A stretch of 64,000 bases of DNA from Actinopolymorpha pittospori (GCF_014873875.1 NZ_JADBEM010000001.1:1612001-1676000), one strand, 5' to 3'; numbered from the stretch's first letter, positions 1 to 8,912 are shown. Numbers and translations: made by a program. The notes: generated from the sequence alone by a model not told the origin.

Positions 1-222
1 AGTTTTCCAGTAGATCAGAAATCCGTGTTCGGCGATTTCGTCGGTCAGGTCGAGCACGGTTTGCCATCCGGCATTGTCCGCCATGAGTTGTTCGAAGCGT
101 GCAGCGGGGTACGTGGGCACGGCAGCCTCATATCGCGCAACAGTGTCCTCGAACGAGCCATCGACCTCGATTGCCAAGCGACGTGCTTCCCAATCCACAG
201 CGGCGATCTGCGGTTGGGTCAC
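1..222 (-). CDS. DUF302-like small protein, N-terminal part (leaves the window)
   Basis: The first 74 codons of a gene that runs off the window at base 1. It starts at GTG (222..220) behind an AGGAGG, and this GTG overlaps the stop of the NmrA-like gene upstream in a GTGA overlap, so the two are translationally coupled. The visible part ends in EHGFLIYWKT, a motif I associate with actinobacterial DUF302-type proteins. The biochemical role of that family is not established. The C-terminal half cannot be seen, so the family call rests on recollection of the motif. Confidence 0.6.
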   Translation of the reverse strand, partial: MTQPQIAAVDWEARRLAIEVDGSFEDTVARYEAAVPTYPAARFEQLMADNAGWQTVLDLTDEIAEHGFLIYWKT

Positions 223-1163
223 GGCTTCCTCCTGGCTTCTGGCCTTGCGAAGAGCGCCGCGTGGCCCGCGACCCAGCCGTGGACGCTCGTCGGTTGCCGT
301 CCGATGACGGCCTCGACATCGTGGGTCAGTCGATCGTAGCGATTCTCCCTGTGCAGACGCGCCATGGTGGCGACGTGCTCGCGCAGGTGCTCCGGCAGGC
401 CGAGCACATTCAACTCCTGGTCAACCCATTGCTGGAGCGGAATGTCCACGTAGGTGATCGGTCGGCCCAAGGCTGCGGAGTACTCGGTCGCCATCGCGGT
501 CATGTCCTGCGATCGTGGTCCGGTGAGCTCGTAGGTCCTCCCGATATGGGAAGTCGGGTCGACAAGCACCGCGGCGATCACTTCGGCAACGTCGCGGGCT
601 GCGATCGGTGACGTGCGTCCAGAGCCGAACGGCAACCGCATCGTGTCGCTCCTGGCTATCGATGAGGCTGCGATCGTCATGAAGATTGGGTTTTCGAGGA
701 ATACGCTCGGCCTTATGTGGACCGCCGGAAGACCGGACCAGTTGAACACCTGCTCGCAAAGCCAATGCTGGCGCTGTTGCGCCGACTCCGTGGTGCTCGT
801 GAGCGTCATCTGGGAGACCGTCATCTGCGAGATGTTGACCAGCGCCGCCAGCTTTCCGTACTCGCGTGCGGCAGCCGCCACGGTGACCGTCGCCTGCAGA
901 TACCGCGAGGACACGCTCATACCGAAGTACATGCGGCGGCAACCGGTCATCGCGTGAATAACGTCGCCCGCCTCAGCGAGATCGCCCACCACGACCTCGG
1001 CACCGGTAGAACGCAGGGCCTCTGCACGCTCGTCCTCGCGGTGCACAAACGCACGGACCGGCACTTCCCGATTCCGTAGGAGTTCCACGATGGTCCGACC
1101 GACCGCTCCCACGCCCCCGGCCGCACCGGTTACGAGAACTGGTGACACATCCGGCATCGGCAC
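219..1163 (-). CDS. NmrA-like NAD(P)-binding oxidoreductase
   Basis: A 314-residue cytoplasmic Rossmann-fold protein of the NmrA/atypical short-chain reductase type. Residues 9-20 (VLVTGAAGGVGA) are the glycine-rich NAD(P) loop. The body has the family pattern of a reductase-like core without a clear YxxxK catalytic pair (EYGKLAALVNIS sits near residue 100), so it may act as an NADP(H) sensor or a quinone/nitro reductase. The length is normal for the family. It is followed, with a GTGA overlap, by the DUF302-like gene, forming a two-gene operon. It faces an AraC-type regulator across a 0.6-kb gap that holds an ISL3 remnant. The substrate is unknown. Confidence 0.85.
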   Translation of the reverse strand: MPMPDVSPVLVTGAAGGVGAVGRTIVELLRNREVPVRAFVHREDERAEALRSTGAEVVVGDLAEAGDVIHAMTGCRRMYFGMSVSSRYLQATVTVAAAAREYGKLAALVNISQMTVSQMTLTSTTESAQQRQHWLCEQVFNWSGLPAVHIRPSVFLENPIFMTIAASSIARSDTMRLPFGSGRTSPIAARDVAEVIAAVLVDPTSHIGRTYELTGPRSQDMTAMATEYSAALGRPITYVDIPLQQWVDQELNVLGLPEHLREHVATMARLHRENRYDRLTHDVEAVIGRQPTSVHGWVAGHAALFARPEARRKP

Positions 1164-1334
1164 CTCCTGTGTGCGCCAATGATCACCTACCCAATAAGGT
1201 GCCTGCTACACAGCCTCCGGACAGGTCAAGCCACCGTCGCACCCCGTCGGTGCGGTCGGCGCACAACGCCGGTCGCTCGCCTCCCAGAAGTTCCGCGCCG
1301 TGGCTACCAGCGCTAGAGGAGCTGGCGGGCTGAC

Positions 1335-1585
1335 CCGATCCGCTGTCCGCATGCGCGCCGAGCATGTGGATCATCTCGTCGACGGCCTCCAGGCCCTGCT
1401 GGCGACGGTCGGGCAGCCGGTGCTGGCCGCCTGGAACGCTAAGGAAGACCTGCTCGACCTGCTCGCCAAAGCCCGCACCCGCCCCGACCGGACCACATTC
1501 AGCCACCTGCTGCGCCTGTTCGACCAGCGGTGCGCCGCCACCCACCCTACCCAACTACACCGTCTCGCCACTGCGGTAGATCTCG
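1335..1585 (+). pseudogene. ISL3-family transposase, C-terminal remnant
   Basis: The frame covering these bases reads ...LLAAWNAKEDLLDLLAKART... then FSHLLRLFDQRC and LHRLATAV. This is the helical segment before the last catalytic glutamate in ISL3-family transposases (WNAKEdLl.LL..Art.Pdr pattern). The N-terminal zinc finger and DDE core are missing, and the frame dissolves after about base 1585. It is a scar left in the gap between the NmrA-like and AraC-type genes. A second ISL3 remnant, carrying an N-terminal part, lies near 17.4-17.6 kb. Confidence 0.6.
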
Positions 1586-1794
1586 ACGCGGCGAGGGGTG
1601 CCGGTGCGTGCGCCCAGTGTCGTGATGTCGATCGTGTACTCAGCCGCATATCTCTGCCGTGACCAGTGCGATCACGACGAAGAGGGCTTACTGTGTCATC
1701 GACGCTCGGCGGACGGTTGCACGAAACTCGCGAATTTTTGCACGATCCTCTCGCTGCCGGGCGGTCACCGCGGTTTTTGTGCTGCACTCGTGAC

Positions 1795-2700
1795 ATGTCT
1801 CTGGACGAGCTTCGCGAACTGCTGGAACGGCACGTGCGTCCCGATTTGACCACTGCCATCGAGGGCGTCCGGATCTGTAAGGCCGACCGCACAACTTCGC
1901 CGGAGTCCTCGATGTCCGGCACGGTGCTGGCGGTCATCGCTCAGGGCGGCAAGCGTCTGGCGCTGGGAGACAGCGTCTACGAGTACGGAGCTGGTCAGTA
2001 CCTCGTCGCCTCGGTCGACCTCCCGGTGACGGGGCAAGTCATCGACGCCGTCCCGGGACACCCCGCGTTCAGTTTCGGGATGACTCTGGAACCTGCCGCC
2101 ATCGCGGAGTTGCTGCTGCAGGCCGCGCCGGGGGATCTTCCGCGGTCCCCCGGCACCGCAGGGCCGGGAATCGCGGTCAGTGACGCCCCGGAGGAGTTGC
2201 TCGACGCTATCGTGCGGCTACTGCGCCTGCTCGACCGGCCACGGGACCGGAAGGCACTGGCCCCGTTGTTCAAGCGCGAGATCCTCTGGCGGTTGATGAC
2301 CGGAGAACAAGGTGACCTCGTCCGTCAGCTCGGCCTCGCGGACAGCGGCCTGAGCCACATCACACGGGCAGTGCGGTGGATCCGGGAGAATTACACCCGG
2401 CCGTTCCGCATCGAGGAGGTGGCACAGCTTTCGGGGATGAGTGTCTCCGCCTTCCACCGGAACTTCCACGCGGTAACGGCGATGAGCCCGATCCAGTACC
2501 AGAAACACATCCGGCTGCAGGCGGCGAGATTGCTGTTGGCGAACAGCCCGAACGACATCACCGGTGTCGGCTATCGGGTTGGGTACGACAGTCCGTCCCA
2601 GTTCAGCCGGGAGTATCGGCGCCTGTTCGGTGCTCCGCCCAGCATCGATGCGGTGCGCTTGCGTGGTGGAGCCGGTCGCGCCGCTGCGGCGCTGCCCTGA
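1795..2700 (+). CDS. AraC-family transcriptional regulator
   Basis: A 301-residue regulator when started at ATG 1795 (MSLDELRELLERHV...). The open frame extends upstream to 1666, but the conserved N-terminal domain begins here. Residues about 20-170 match the AraC_N ligand-binding half (TVLAVIAQGGKRL, YGAGQYLVASVDLPV). The C-terminal 100 residues carry the two helix-turn-helix units (RIEEVAQLSGMSVSAFHRNF; VGYDSPSQFSREYRRLFG). Regulators of this type commonly sit beside the reductases they control, so the NmrA-like gene upstream or the aldo/keto reductase downstream are likely targets. This is inferred from position only. Confidence 0.9.
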   Translation: MSLDELRELLERHVRPDLTTAIEGVRICKADRTTSPESSMSGTVLAVIAQGGKRLALGDSVYEYGAGQYLVASVDLPVTGQVIDAVPGHPAFSFGMTLEPAAIAELLLQAAPGDLPRSPGTAGPGIAVSDAPEELLDAIVRLLRLLDRPRDRKALAPLFKREILWRLMTGEQGDLVRQLGLADSGLSHITRAVRWIRENYTRPFRIEEVAQLSGMSVSAFHRNFHAVTAMSPIQYQKHIRLQAARLLLANSPNDITGVGYRVGYDSPSQFSREYRRLFGAPPSIDAVRLRGGAGRAAAALP

Positions 2701-2846
2701 GAGCCGCCGGAACGAAGAGGATTGTGCAACCGCGCGAGACGATTTTGCTAGCCCGGCATATACAGCGCTGTTTTCATGGAGGTACCGGAACGTGCCATGG
2801 AGTCCGGGACAGTCATCACGATGAAGGAGGCGCGGGTAATGAGGTT

Positions 2847-2964
2847 GCCGACCACTCACCGAACGCCTCCAAGGAGGCGAAGTATGAAGTACCGCACGCT
2901 GGGGCAGACTGGAATCGACGGCGGCGACATGCCCCTCGCCCACGAGCGGCAGAGCGGACAGTGA
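2847..2964 (+). pseudogene. Duplicated leader and first codons of the aldo/keto reductase gene
   Basis: Bases 2847-2905 repeat the region around the start of the aldo/keto reductase at 3717. Both share GCCGACCACTCACCGA, an AAGGAG-like ribosome site and a start reading MKYRTLG.TG. Here the frame runs MKYRTLGQTGIDGGDM and then stops at 2964 after 26 codons, overlapping the next reading frame. It is a partial gene duplication whose body has been lost or replaced by the F420-type reductase sequence that follows. Confidence 0.75.
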
Positions 2965-3409
2965 CCGTGGACGACGCCGTTGCCCGTGCTCTCGACGTCG
3001 GGCCGGACTCCTCCAGGGCCGAGCGCACAATCGACATCACAACGCTGGGTAGACACAGCGGCACGCCGCGCCGCGTCGAGGTCTGGCTCCACCGCGTCGA
3101 CGGTCGCTGGTACCTGACTGGCATGCCCGTTCCCCGCGGTTGGTACGCGAACTTGCGCGCCCATCCGCGGTTCGTCGTGCATCTCAAGCACGGGTCACAG
3201 CCGACCTGCCCGCGACCGCGAGGCCGGTCGACGAGCCAACCCGGCGACGGGTGATCACTGCGGTCCTCGACCTGCAGAACCGACCCGAGATCGCGGCGCG
3301 GGTCGCCCGGCGCCAGGAGTTCGACGACTGGCTCGCGCGTAGCCCGCTGGTCGAGATCGTGTTCGACGACGAACAGTTGCGAGCAGCGTCCTCAACGCGG
3401 TCCGGATAG
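2961..3409 (+). pseudogene. Deazaflavin (F420)-dependent nitroreductase-like protein, one frameshift
   Basis: A GTG at 2961 opens a frame with TIDITTLGRHSGTPRRVEVW, the hallmark of the small F420-binding nitroreductase/quinone-reductase family. It continues to MPVPRGWYANLRAHPRFVVHLKHG. The family sequence then resumes one base back (VTADLPATARPVDEPTRRRV ... ARRQEFDDWL) and ends at 3409. The shift lies at about 3192-3195 and would be repaired by one extra G in the GGG run. Joined, it gives about 149 residues, normal for the family. It may be a real pseudogene or a one-base sequencing loss. Confidence 0.75.
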
Positions 3410-3716
3410 TCCGAACCTCAGGAAACGGTCACGTCGTGCCGTCGGTCGTCGGGTCAGGTTCCCGGCGTCAGCACGCCGAGTCCTTCCGCCACGCGTCCGC
3501 CGCAACGCAATACCGCAACGTTGTTTCCGGCGGTCAGCCGGTGATTCGACCTCGCTATGCGGGGCCGTGGCGCCGTAGCCGAGCCCGTCGATCGACAGAG
3601 CCACCAGGCGCTGGGCCTGATCGGCGTCATCGGCGTCATCGGCGACGGGGATAGGGCACCGGCACGGGGCCGACCACTCACCGACCACCGTCGAACGCCC
3701 CCCAAAGGAGAGAACC

Positions 3717-4745
3717 ATGAAGTACCGCACACTGGGCCGGACCGGAGTCCAGGTCAGCCCGTACGCCCTGGGCGCCATGATGTTCGGGGCCATGGGCAAC
3801 CCGGACCACGACGACTCGATCCGGATCATCCACAGGGCTCTGGACGCTGGGATCAACTTCATCGACACCGCCGACGTGTACTCGCAGGGCGAGTCCGAGG
3901 TGATCACCGGCAAGGCAATCAAAGACCGCCGCGACGACGTCGTGCTCGCCAGCAAGGTGCACTACCCGATGGGCGACGATCCGAACCACCGGGGGAACTC
4001 ACGGCGCTGGATCATCGCCGCGGTCGAGAACTCCCTGCGCCGCCTGCAGACCGATCACCTCGACCTCTACCAGGTCCACCGCCCCGACCCGGCGGTCGAC
4101 CTGGAGGAGACTCTGTCGGCCCTGTCCGATCTGATCCACAGCGGCAAGGTGCGCGCAATCGGTGCGTCGGGCTTCCCGGCCTCGGAGATCGTCGAGGCGC
4201 AGTGGGTCGCGGAGCGGCGCGGCCTCGAGCGCTTCCGGACCGAGCAGCCGCCGTACTCGATCGTCAACCGGGGCATCGAACGCGAGGTGCTGCCGGTCTG
4301 TCAGCGCTACGGGATGGGCACGCTGGTCTGGAGCCCGCTGGGTCAGGGCCTGCTCACTGGCCGATTCCGCAAGGGCCAGCAGATCGACACCCACCGGTCC
4401 GGCGGCATGCCGCGGCACTTCAGCGACGAGCGCAAGCTCGACGTGGTCGAACAGCTCGTTCCGCTCGCCGACAAGGCAGGCCTGCCGATGACCCACCTCG
4501 CGATGGCGTTCGCGATCGCCCACCCAGGCGTCACTTCGGCGATCATCGGGCCGCGCACCATGGAACAGCTCGACGACCTGCTGGCCGGAGCCGACGTCAT
4601 CCTGGACGACGAGGTCCTCAACCGGATCGACGAGATCGCTCCACCCGGTACCGACGCCGGCCCCAACGACGTGGCCTACACACCGCCGGCCGTCTCGAAC
4701 GTGAGCCTGCGTCGCCGGCCGGTCGCCGAGCGCTCCGCTGCCTGA
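3717..4745 (+). CDS. Aldo/keto reductase
   Basis: A 342-residue cytoplasmic NADPH-dependent aldo/keto reductase with a TIM-barrel fold, normal length. The catalytic tetrad is visible: D50 and Y55 in FIDTADVY, K80 in LASK, H121 in YQVHRPDP. The C-terminal cofactor loop reads IIGPRTMEQLDDLLAG. The start ATG follows AAAGGAGAG at good spacing. A truncated copy of this start and leader lies 0.8 kb upstream. The substrate cannot be deduced; relatives reduce aldehydes, ketones or sugars. The tail after residue 320 (RRRPVAERSAA) is longer than usual. Confidence 0.95.
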   Translation: MKYRTLGRTGVQVSPYALGAMMFGAMGNPDHDDSIRIIHRALDAGINFIDTADVYSQGESEVITGKAIKDRRDDVVLASKVHYPMGDDPNHRGNSRRWIIAAVENSLRRLQTDHLDLYQVHRPDPAVDLEETLSALSDLIHSGKVRAIGASGFPASEIVEAQWVAERRGLERFRTEQPPYSIVNRGIEREVLPVCQRYGMGTLVWSPLGQGLLTGRFRKGQQIDTHRSGGMPRHFSDERKLDVVEQLVPLADKAGLPMTHLAMAFAIAHPGVTSAIIGPRTMEQLDDLLAGADVILDDEVLNRIDEIAPPGTDAGPNDVAYTPPAVSNVSLRRRPVAERSAA

Positions 4746-5003
4746 ACGACGACCGCGTAAGAGTCCGACCGAAATCTTTGATCGCGAGTCACCCTCCACC
4801 CCTGAGTAGCGTCGATCACGAGGTGACCGGCATGACTACCGCCGATGCTCGGCGTCGCAGTCGTGATCGTCCCCGCGGTCGTCCTTATCCGCCGCTCGCC
4901 GCCCCGGCTTCCGGGTCGCCGTGTCCGGCTCGCCTGGCCACAGGCTCACCGCGGTGTCATCCTCCACTTCGACCATGCCGCACCACATGACCACAATCAG
5001 TAG

Positions 5004-5216
5004 TCACCACCTTGCGCGGAAAGGCTCATATCGGCAGGGCTGTTGGCGTCCTCGCGCGTCGGTGGCGGAGAGCCAGTAGAACTCCCGGTCGCCTGCCGGG
5101 GCGAAGTAGACCGGGGACGTCCACGGGCGGCCATCCGGGTCGGCCGTGCCCAGGATCAGGTAGAGGTTGGCGTCGATGATGGCCCGCGCGTGGGCCGCGA
5201 GGTCGTCGTGTGTCAT
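5004..5216 (-). pseudogene. Pyridoxamine-phosphate-oxidase-like flavoprotein, N-terminal half only
   Basis: From ATG 5216 the frame reads MTHDDLAAHARAIIDAN and YLILGTADPDGRPWTSPVYF, the N-terminal beta-barrel of the PNPOx-like/F420-binding split-barrel family. It continues to FYWLSATDA. Family members go on for another 70-90 residues. Here the frame turns into unrelated sequence and stops at 5004. The start region abuts the ISAs1 transposase remnant on the other strand, so the damage probably came with that insertion or its decay. Confidence 0.6.
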
Positions 5217-5250
5217 GGCAGGAAGTCCCTGCTTGCGCCGCGATATGCGC

Positions 5251-5634
5251 ACCGGCCGGGTGACGATCGAGCGGTTGTCCGCGGTCACCAGTTTGACGGG
5301 TTTTCAGGCGAGCGCGGCCGAGCTCGCGCGTTGGGTGCGCGGGCACTGGGAGATCGAGGCACTGCACCATGTGAGGGATGTGACGTTCGGGGAGGATGCG
5401 TCGAAGGTCCGTACAGGCAGCGCACCGCGGGTGATGTCGATGCTGCGCAACCTCGCGATCGGGTTGGCCCGCCTCGTCGGCTGGCGCAACATGGCCGCCG
5501 CGGTTGATCACTACCGGTCATGCCCCGGCGACGCACTCGACCTGATCATGACCGCGCCCCGAGAACGCTTTTGCCCTGACGCCAGCAGGAGTGGGCGATA
5601 TCAAGGTCAACAGATGACCCGCTCGGCGGCATGA
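5251..5634 (+). pseudogene. ISAs1-family transposase, C-terminal remnant
   Basis: The frame contains WVRGHWEIEALHHVRDVTFG followed by EDASKVRTGSAPRVMSMLRN. This is the signature end of ISAs1-family (H-repeat-associated) DDE transposases, in which GHW-IE-LH carries the last catalytic glutamate. The first two thirds of the gene are missing. Sequence after about 5600 is no longer family-like, and the frame stops at 5634. Confidence 0.7.
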
Positions 5635-5687
5635 TCCACGAATATGCGAAGGTCGCACAGGCCGACCGAGTTTCGGGCACCCACGAG

Positions 5688-6407
5688 CTATGTCGCGAGC
5701 TTGAAATCACTCAGGTCGAGCGAGATCAGCAGCAGGTCGCGAATCGGTTTCAGGCCAGGGCCACGCACGTATGCACGGCGCTTGGTCGGAAAGCGGAGCC
5801 CATCAGCCTCCACAATGTCGTGGACATATTGCGCCACCGGAACTCTGCCCGCCACATCAATGTGATAGTCGTGCCGGCGCAGGAGGAAATCGTCACCGAA
5901 GTAGAAGTCCTGTTCTTGGCTATGGCTGGCGATTGCCTTTGGGAACCGTGCGCGCAACCCGCGCCAGAGCTCTCCGCCTTCTTGCCAGGGCGAGATTTCG
6001 GCGACCTCGAACCCCGGCATTGCCAACAAGAATGGTGTCGTGAGGTATGTCCATATCGTGTAGCCGCTCCAGTACGCACGGTGAAGAGAATCCCACGCCG
6101 TCTCGAGAACGTGGCCAGCGAAAGAGTCCCTTGGAGCGGAGCGCTCGCTGACGATGGCGCCCGTGGTGGTTTCGATCGCGACCCGGTCGGGAGTGAAAAC
6201 CATGCGCCAGTCCGGCTGGCCGAACGAGCTGATAGACGTAGTTTCCTCATGAAGCGTGATCGTCCTCTCCTGTGCGGGATCATTTTCGAGGCCTTTCATC
6301 GGCCTCAAGCCCCCGCCGGCGAGGACCGTAGCGGTCAGCTTGTTGAATGTGTTGAAGCGTTCAAGGCCGCCATGTGCGGCAATGGCCTGTGCAAGCAGAT
6401 CGTCCAC
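5688..6407 (-). CDS. Conserved hypothetical protein
   Basis: A 239-residue soluble protein beginning MDDLLAQAIAAHGGLERFN, with no signal peptide or membrane segment. Its pattern (AHGG.ERF, then alternating strands such as LHEETTSISSFGQPDWRMVF and YFGDDFLLRRHDYHIDV) resembles a family of uncharacterised proteins found in actinobacteria and proteobacteria. I know no function for it. The start has TGTTACAGGAGGAACCTG-type sequence upstream (GGAGGAA), which supports this ATG. It stands alone between transposase debris and an unassigned gap. Confidence 0.75.
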   Translation of the reverse strand: MDDLLAQAIAAHGGLERFNTFNKLTATVLAGGGLRPMKGLENDPAQERTITLHEETTSISSFGQPDWRMVFTPDRVAIETTTGAIVSERSAPRDSFAGHVLETAWDSLHRAYWSGYTIWTYLTTPFLLAMPGFEVAEISPWQEGGELWRGLRARFPKAIASHSQEQDFYFGDDFLLRRHDYHIDVAGRVPVAQYVHDIVEADGLRFPTKRRAYVRGPGLKPIRDLLLISLDLSDFKLAT

Positions 6408-7039
6408 AGGTTCCTCCTGTTACGCCAGGTTGTTTCTCCGAGGTCGTCCTGATCGCCCGAGGTCAAGGGGTCAGAGCTTAAAGCGCAATACTGACTGTTT
6501 CTGATCGTCTCCGCTATTGGCATATCGCGCCCGGCATGCATCTCGCGGTATGCCAACTGCGCACCAGGCGCAGCGTCGCATCAACCGCTTCCCCACCGAG
6601 TGCGGCTGCAGATACGGGGGTAAGGTGCCAGCGTACTTGCTGAGGTAGACGTCGGTGACCGCAGGGAGCGCATCGTCGACCACACCACCCACTAACAAAC
6701 ACCGCTATACGGTGCGAATTCCGATAATTCATCCGTTCAGCTCAGGCTTGGCCACCGGTACTCCCATGGCCGAGATCCGGCTCGATCCGCACGGCCAGGA
6801 GGAGGTTCACCCCTTCTGTGGCAATCTGCGCCGGGCGGTCGGCCCGGGCCGCGATGACACACTTCCGCCGCTGCACATTGCATCCATCGCCATGGAACTC
6901 GGCGGGAACGGAGAGGTCCGCCCGGAACCGCTCGGCGGCGAGTGGCGGCCCTGACCTTGATCGAGATCTTCCGGGCCTAGCAGGCAGGGACCTGGCAGCG
7001 GTCGCGAAACACCAGCGGGGCCTGGCACGACGTAAAGGG
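6408..7039. other. Gap without a convincing gene
   Basis: Several short frames overlap here on both strands. The minus-strand frame at 6742-7095 (ERFRADLSVPAEFHGDG, RPAQIATEGVNLLLAV) is the most protein-like but matches nothing I recognise and has no clear start. I see no RNA gene. Confidence 0.5.
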
Positions 7040-7053
7040 GGCTTATTCATAAG
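7040..7053. repeat. Left arm of a 14-bp inverted repeat (IS5-type end)
   Basis: GGCTTATTCATAAG here is the exact reverse complement of 8732-8745, which overlaps the stop codon of the IS5-type transposase. The minus strand just inside this arm reads ...ICYFWQPYE-stop, like the ...LFFFRTYE-stop of that transposase. It therefore looks like the 3' end of a second, oppositely oriented IS5-type copy, or the far end of a larger unit that includes the SRPBCC gene. Confidence 0.6.
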
Positions 7054-7219
7054 GTTGCCAGAAGTAACAGATCTCCGACACCTGATCTGCGACACGTGGG
7101 CCGAGGAAACTTAGAATTAGCGGTCCGGGAGGCGGTGTCGGATCGGGGTTGAGGCGTTCGTGGAAGGGGTGAGCGCCGCCCACGAGGGGCGCCGCCCAAG
7201 CCACAGGAGATGATCCGAG

Positions 7220-7729
7220 ATGCCAAGGAGCGTGCACACCGTGGCCGCGGAGAACGTGAGCGCCACCCTGACCGTCGCCGTGCCCGCCGCGAGGGTGTTC
7301 GCGGTGCTGGCGGACCCGACGACCCATTCTGCGATCGATGGCACCGGCTGGGTTCAGGAAGCTGTCGACCGGGCGCCGCTGACCGAGGTCGAGCAGATTT
7401 TCCGGATGGACATGTATCACGCCGACCATCCGAACGGTGGCTACCAGGTGGCCAACAAGGTCCACGTGCTCGACCCGCCGCGCGCCATTGGCTGGCTGAC
7501 GGGGTACGACCCCAAGGGCGACGGTCACCTGGAGTTCGGCGGCTGGTTCTGGCGTTACGACCTGGCGCGGTTCGGTCCGTCCGAGACTGAGGTCACGCTC
7601 ACCTACGACTGGTCGGCCGTGCCGCAGTCCATCCGGGAGTACCTCCAGTTCCCGCCGTTCGGCCCTGAGCATCTCTCCAACTCGCTGCACCACCTGGCCG
7701 AGCTTGCCGCACCGACGTCCCGGGCCTGA
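7220..7729 (+). CDS. SRPBCC-family (polyketide cyclase/START-like) protein
   Basis: A 169-residue soluble protein of the SRPBCC fold, whose members bind small hydrophobic ligands in a deep pocket. It shows the typical opening SATLTVAVPAARVFAVLADP and a later WFWRYDLARFGPSETEVTLTYDW followed by the long C-terminal helix (GPEHLSNSLHHLAELA). The ATG at 7220 lies 9 bases after AGGAG. It is bracketed with the IS5-type transposase by an inverted repeat, so it may have been carried as a passenger. No ligand can be inferred. Confidence 0.85.
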   Translation: MPRSVHTVAAENVSATLTVAVPAARVFAVLADPTTHSAIDGTGWVQEAVDRAPLTEVEQIFRMDMYHADHPNGGYQVANKVHVLDPPRAIGWLTGYDPKGDGHLEFGGWFWRYDLARFGPSETEVTLTYDWSAVPQSIREYLQFPPFGPEHLSNSLHHLAELAAPTSRA

Positions 7730-7974
7730 CCGCCGACATTGAGCAGGCAGCCATCCAGGCAGCCACTCATCGTCGGGCGTCGGGCTGTAGCTTCCAATTG
7801 AGTGGACGAATTCTTTTGAATTTCCTCAGTGGTTACTCGGGTCAGCTAACAACATCTGATCAATCTCGCAGATGATGCGTGTCGGGCTGGAAAAGCAACG
7901 GCTCCTCGCATGAGATTTTCGCGGACGTCCAAATCTGCGGAAACCATCTGGAGAAGCCGTTGCGGCATGAGGCT

Positions 7975-8742
7975 ATGACAGGGCTGACCGATGGGCAACT
8001 GACCGAGCTTGCCGGGCGTGTCCACACACTGATCGGAGACCTCCACTCGCGCGGCCGTCCGTACGCGCTGGGCCTGTACCGCTCGATCGCGATGGTCGTG
8101 TCGCTGATGCGCAAGAACATCACCCAGGACTTCGCCGGGGCCATCTTCGGGGTCAGCCAGCCCACGGTGAGCCGCCGATGGGACCTGCTACGCCCGGCCA
8201 TCGGGCAGGCCCTGGCCGAGTTCGTACCCGACCCGCAGCGGGTGGTCGGAGCTGGAACCGTGCTGGTCGACGGCACAATCTGCCCGACATGGGACTGGCG
8301 AGGGACCCCCGACCTGTTCTCCGGCAAGGCCGGCTACGCCGGCATGAACATCCAGATCGCCGCCACCATGGACGGAACACTGGCCGGCGTCGGCGCCACG
8401 CCGGTACACGGTGCTCGCCACGACGCCTACGCCTACTCCGCGTCCGGACTCGCAGAGAAGCTCACCAACATCCACGCCCTCGCCGACCTCGGCTACGTCG
8501 GAGTCGATGGCATCGACATCACCCCGATCAGAAAACCCGCCAACGGCGAACTTCACCAAACCCAGGCCGACTTCAACACGCAACTGTCCAAAATCCGAGC
8601 CGCCGTAGAACACGTCATCGCACACCTCAAAACATGGCGAATGCTCAGCGAAGAAGGCGGCCGCTACCGGCCACCAATCTCCAAATACGCCAGCATGCTG
8701 AAAGCTGTCACCGGCCTATTCTTCTTCCGCACTTATGAATAA
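7975..8742 (+). CDS. IS5-type transposase (DDE_Tnp_4)
   Basis: An apparently complete transposase of about 255 residues from ATG 7975 (MTGLTDGQLTEL). The frame is open from 7879, but the family starts at the helix-turn-helix region. A helix-turn-helix reads FAGAIFGVSQPTVSRRWDLL. The DDE residues lie in VLVDGTICPTWDW, ADLGYVGVDGID and AAVEHVIAHLKTW. It ends FFFRTYE, and the stop lies inside the right arm of the inverted repeat (8732-8745). No matching arm is seen directly upstream of the gene; the only one is at 7040. Confidence 0.88.
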   Translation: MTGLTDGQLTELAGRVHTLIGDLHSRGRPYALGLYRSIAMVVSLMRKNITQDFAGAIFGVSQPTVSRRWDLLRPAIGQALAEFVPDPQRVVGAGTVLVDGTICPTWDWRGTPDLFSGKAGYAGMNIQIAATMDGTLAGVGATPVHGARHDAYAYSASGLAEKLTNIHALADLGYVGVDGIDITPIRKPANGELHQTQADFNTQLSKIRAAVEHVIAHLKTWRMLSEEGGRYRPPISKYASMLKAVTGLFFFRTYE

Positions 8743-8745
8743 GCC
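8732..8745. repeat. Right arm of the 14-bp inverted repeat (IS5-type right end)
   Basis: CTTATGAATAAGCC, the exact reverse complement of 7040-7053, overlaps the last codons and stop of the transposase. That arrangement is common for compact IS5-group elements. With the left arm it encloses 1.7 kb holding the SRPBCC and transposase genes. Confidence 0.65.
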
Positions 8746-8848
8746 TCAAGGTCTGCGGCAACGCCGCGAACGGGGCTTTACCCCAAGGCCGGGCAGTTAG
8801 AGTTCTCGCAGGTCACGCAAAGGGGTATCAACTGGTTGCCGATGTAGA

Positions 8849-8912
8849 GCAACGGAGCTCGTTGGTACGGGCAGTCGTCCGAGACAGCTTGCCCCGCAAG
8901 GAGCTCCGTTGC
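8849..8912. repeat. 12-bp inverted repeat with 40-nt loop
   Basis: GCAACGGAGCTC (8849-8860) pairs perfectly with GAGCTCCGTTGC (8901-8912). It lies between the IS5-type element and the minus-strand gene ending at 8941. It could be an insertion-sequence end or a converging terminator. There is no T-tract. Confidence 0.5.

Noticed and set aside
3557..4990. A 477-codon plus-strand frame over the aldo/keto reductase
   Set aside because: Arg/Pro-rich translation out of frame with a gene whose catalytic tetrad is complete.
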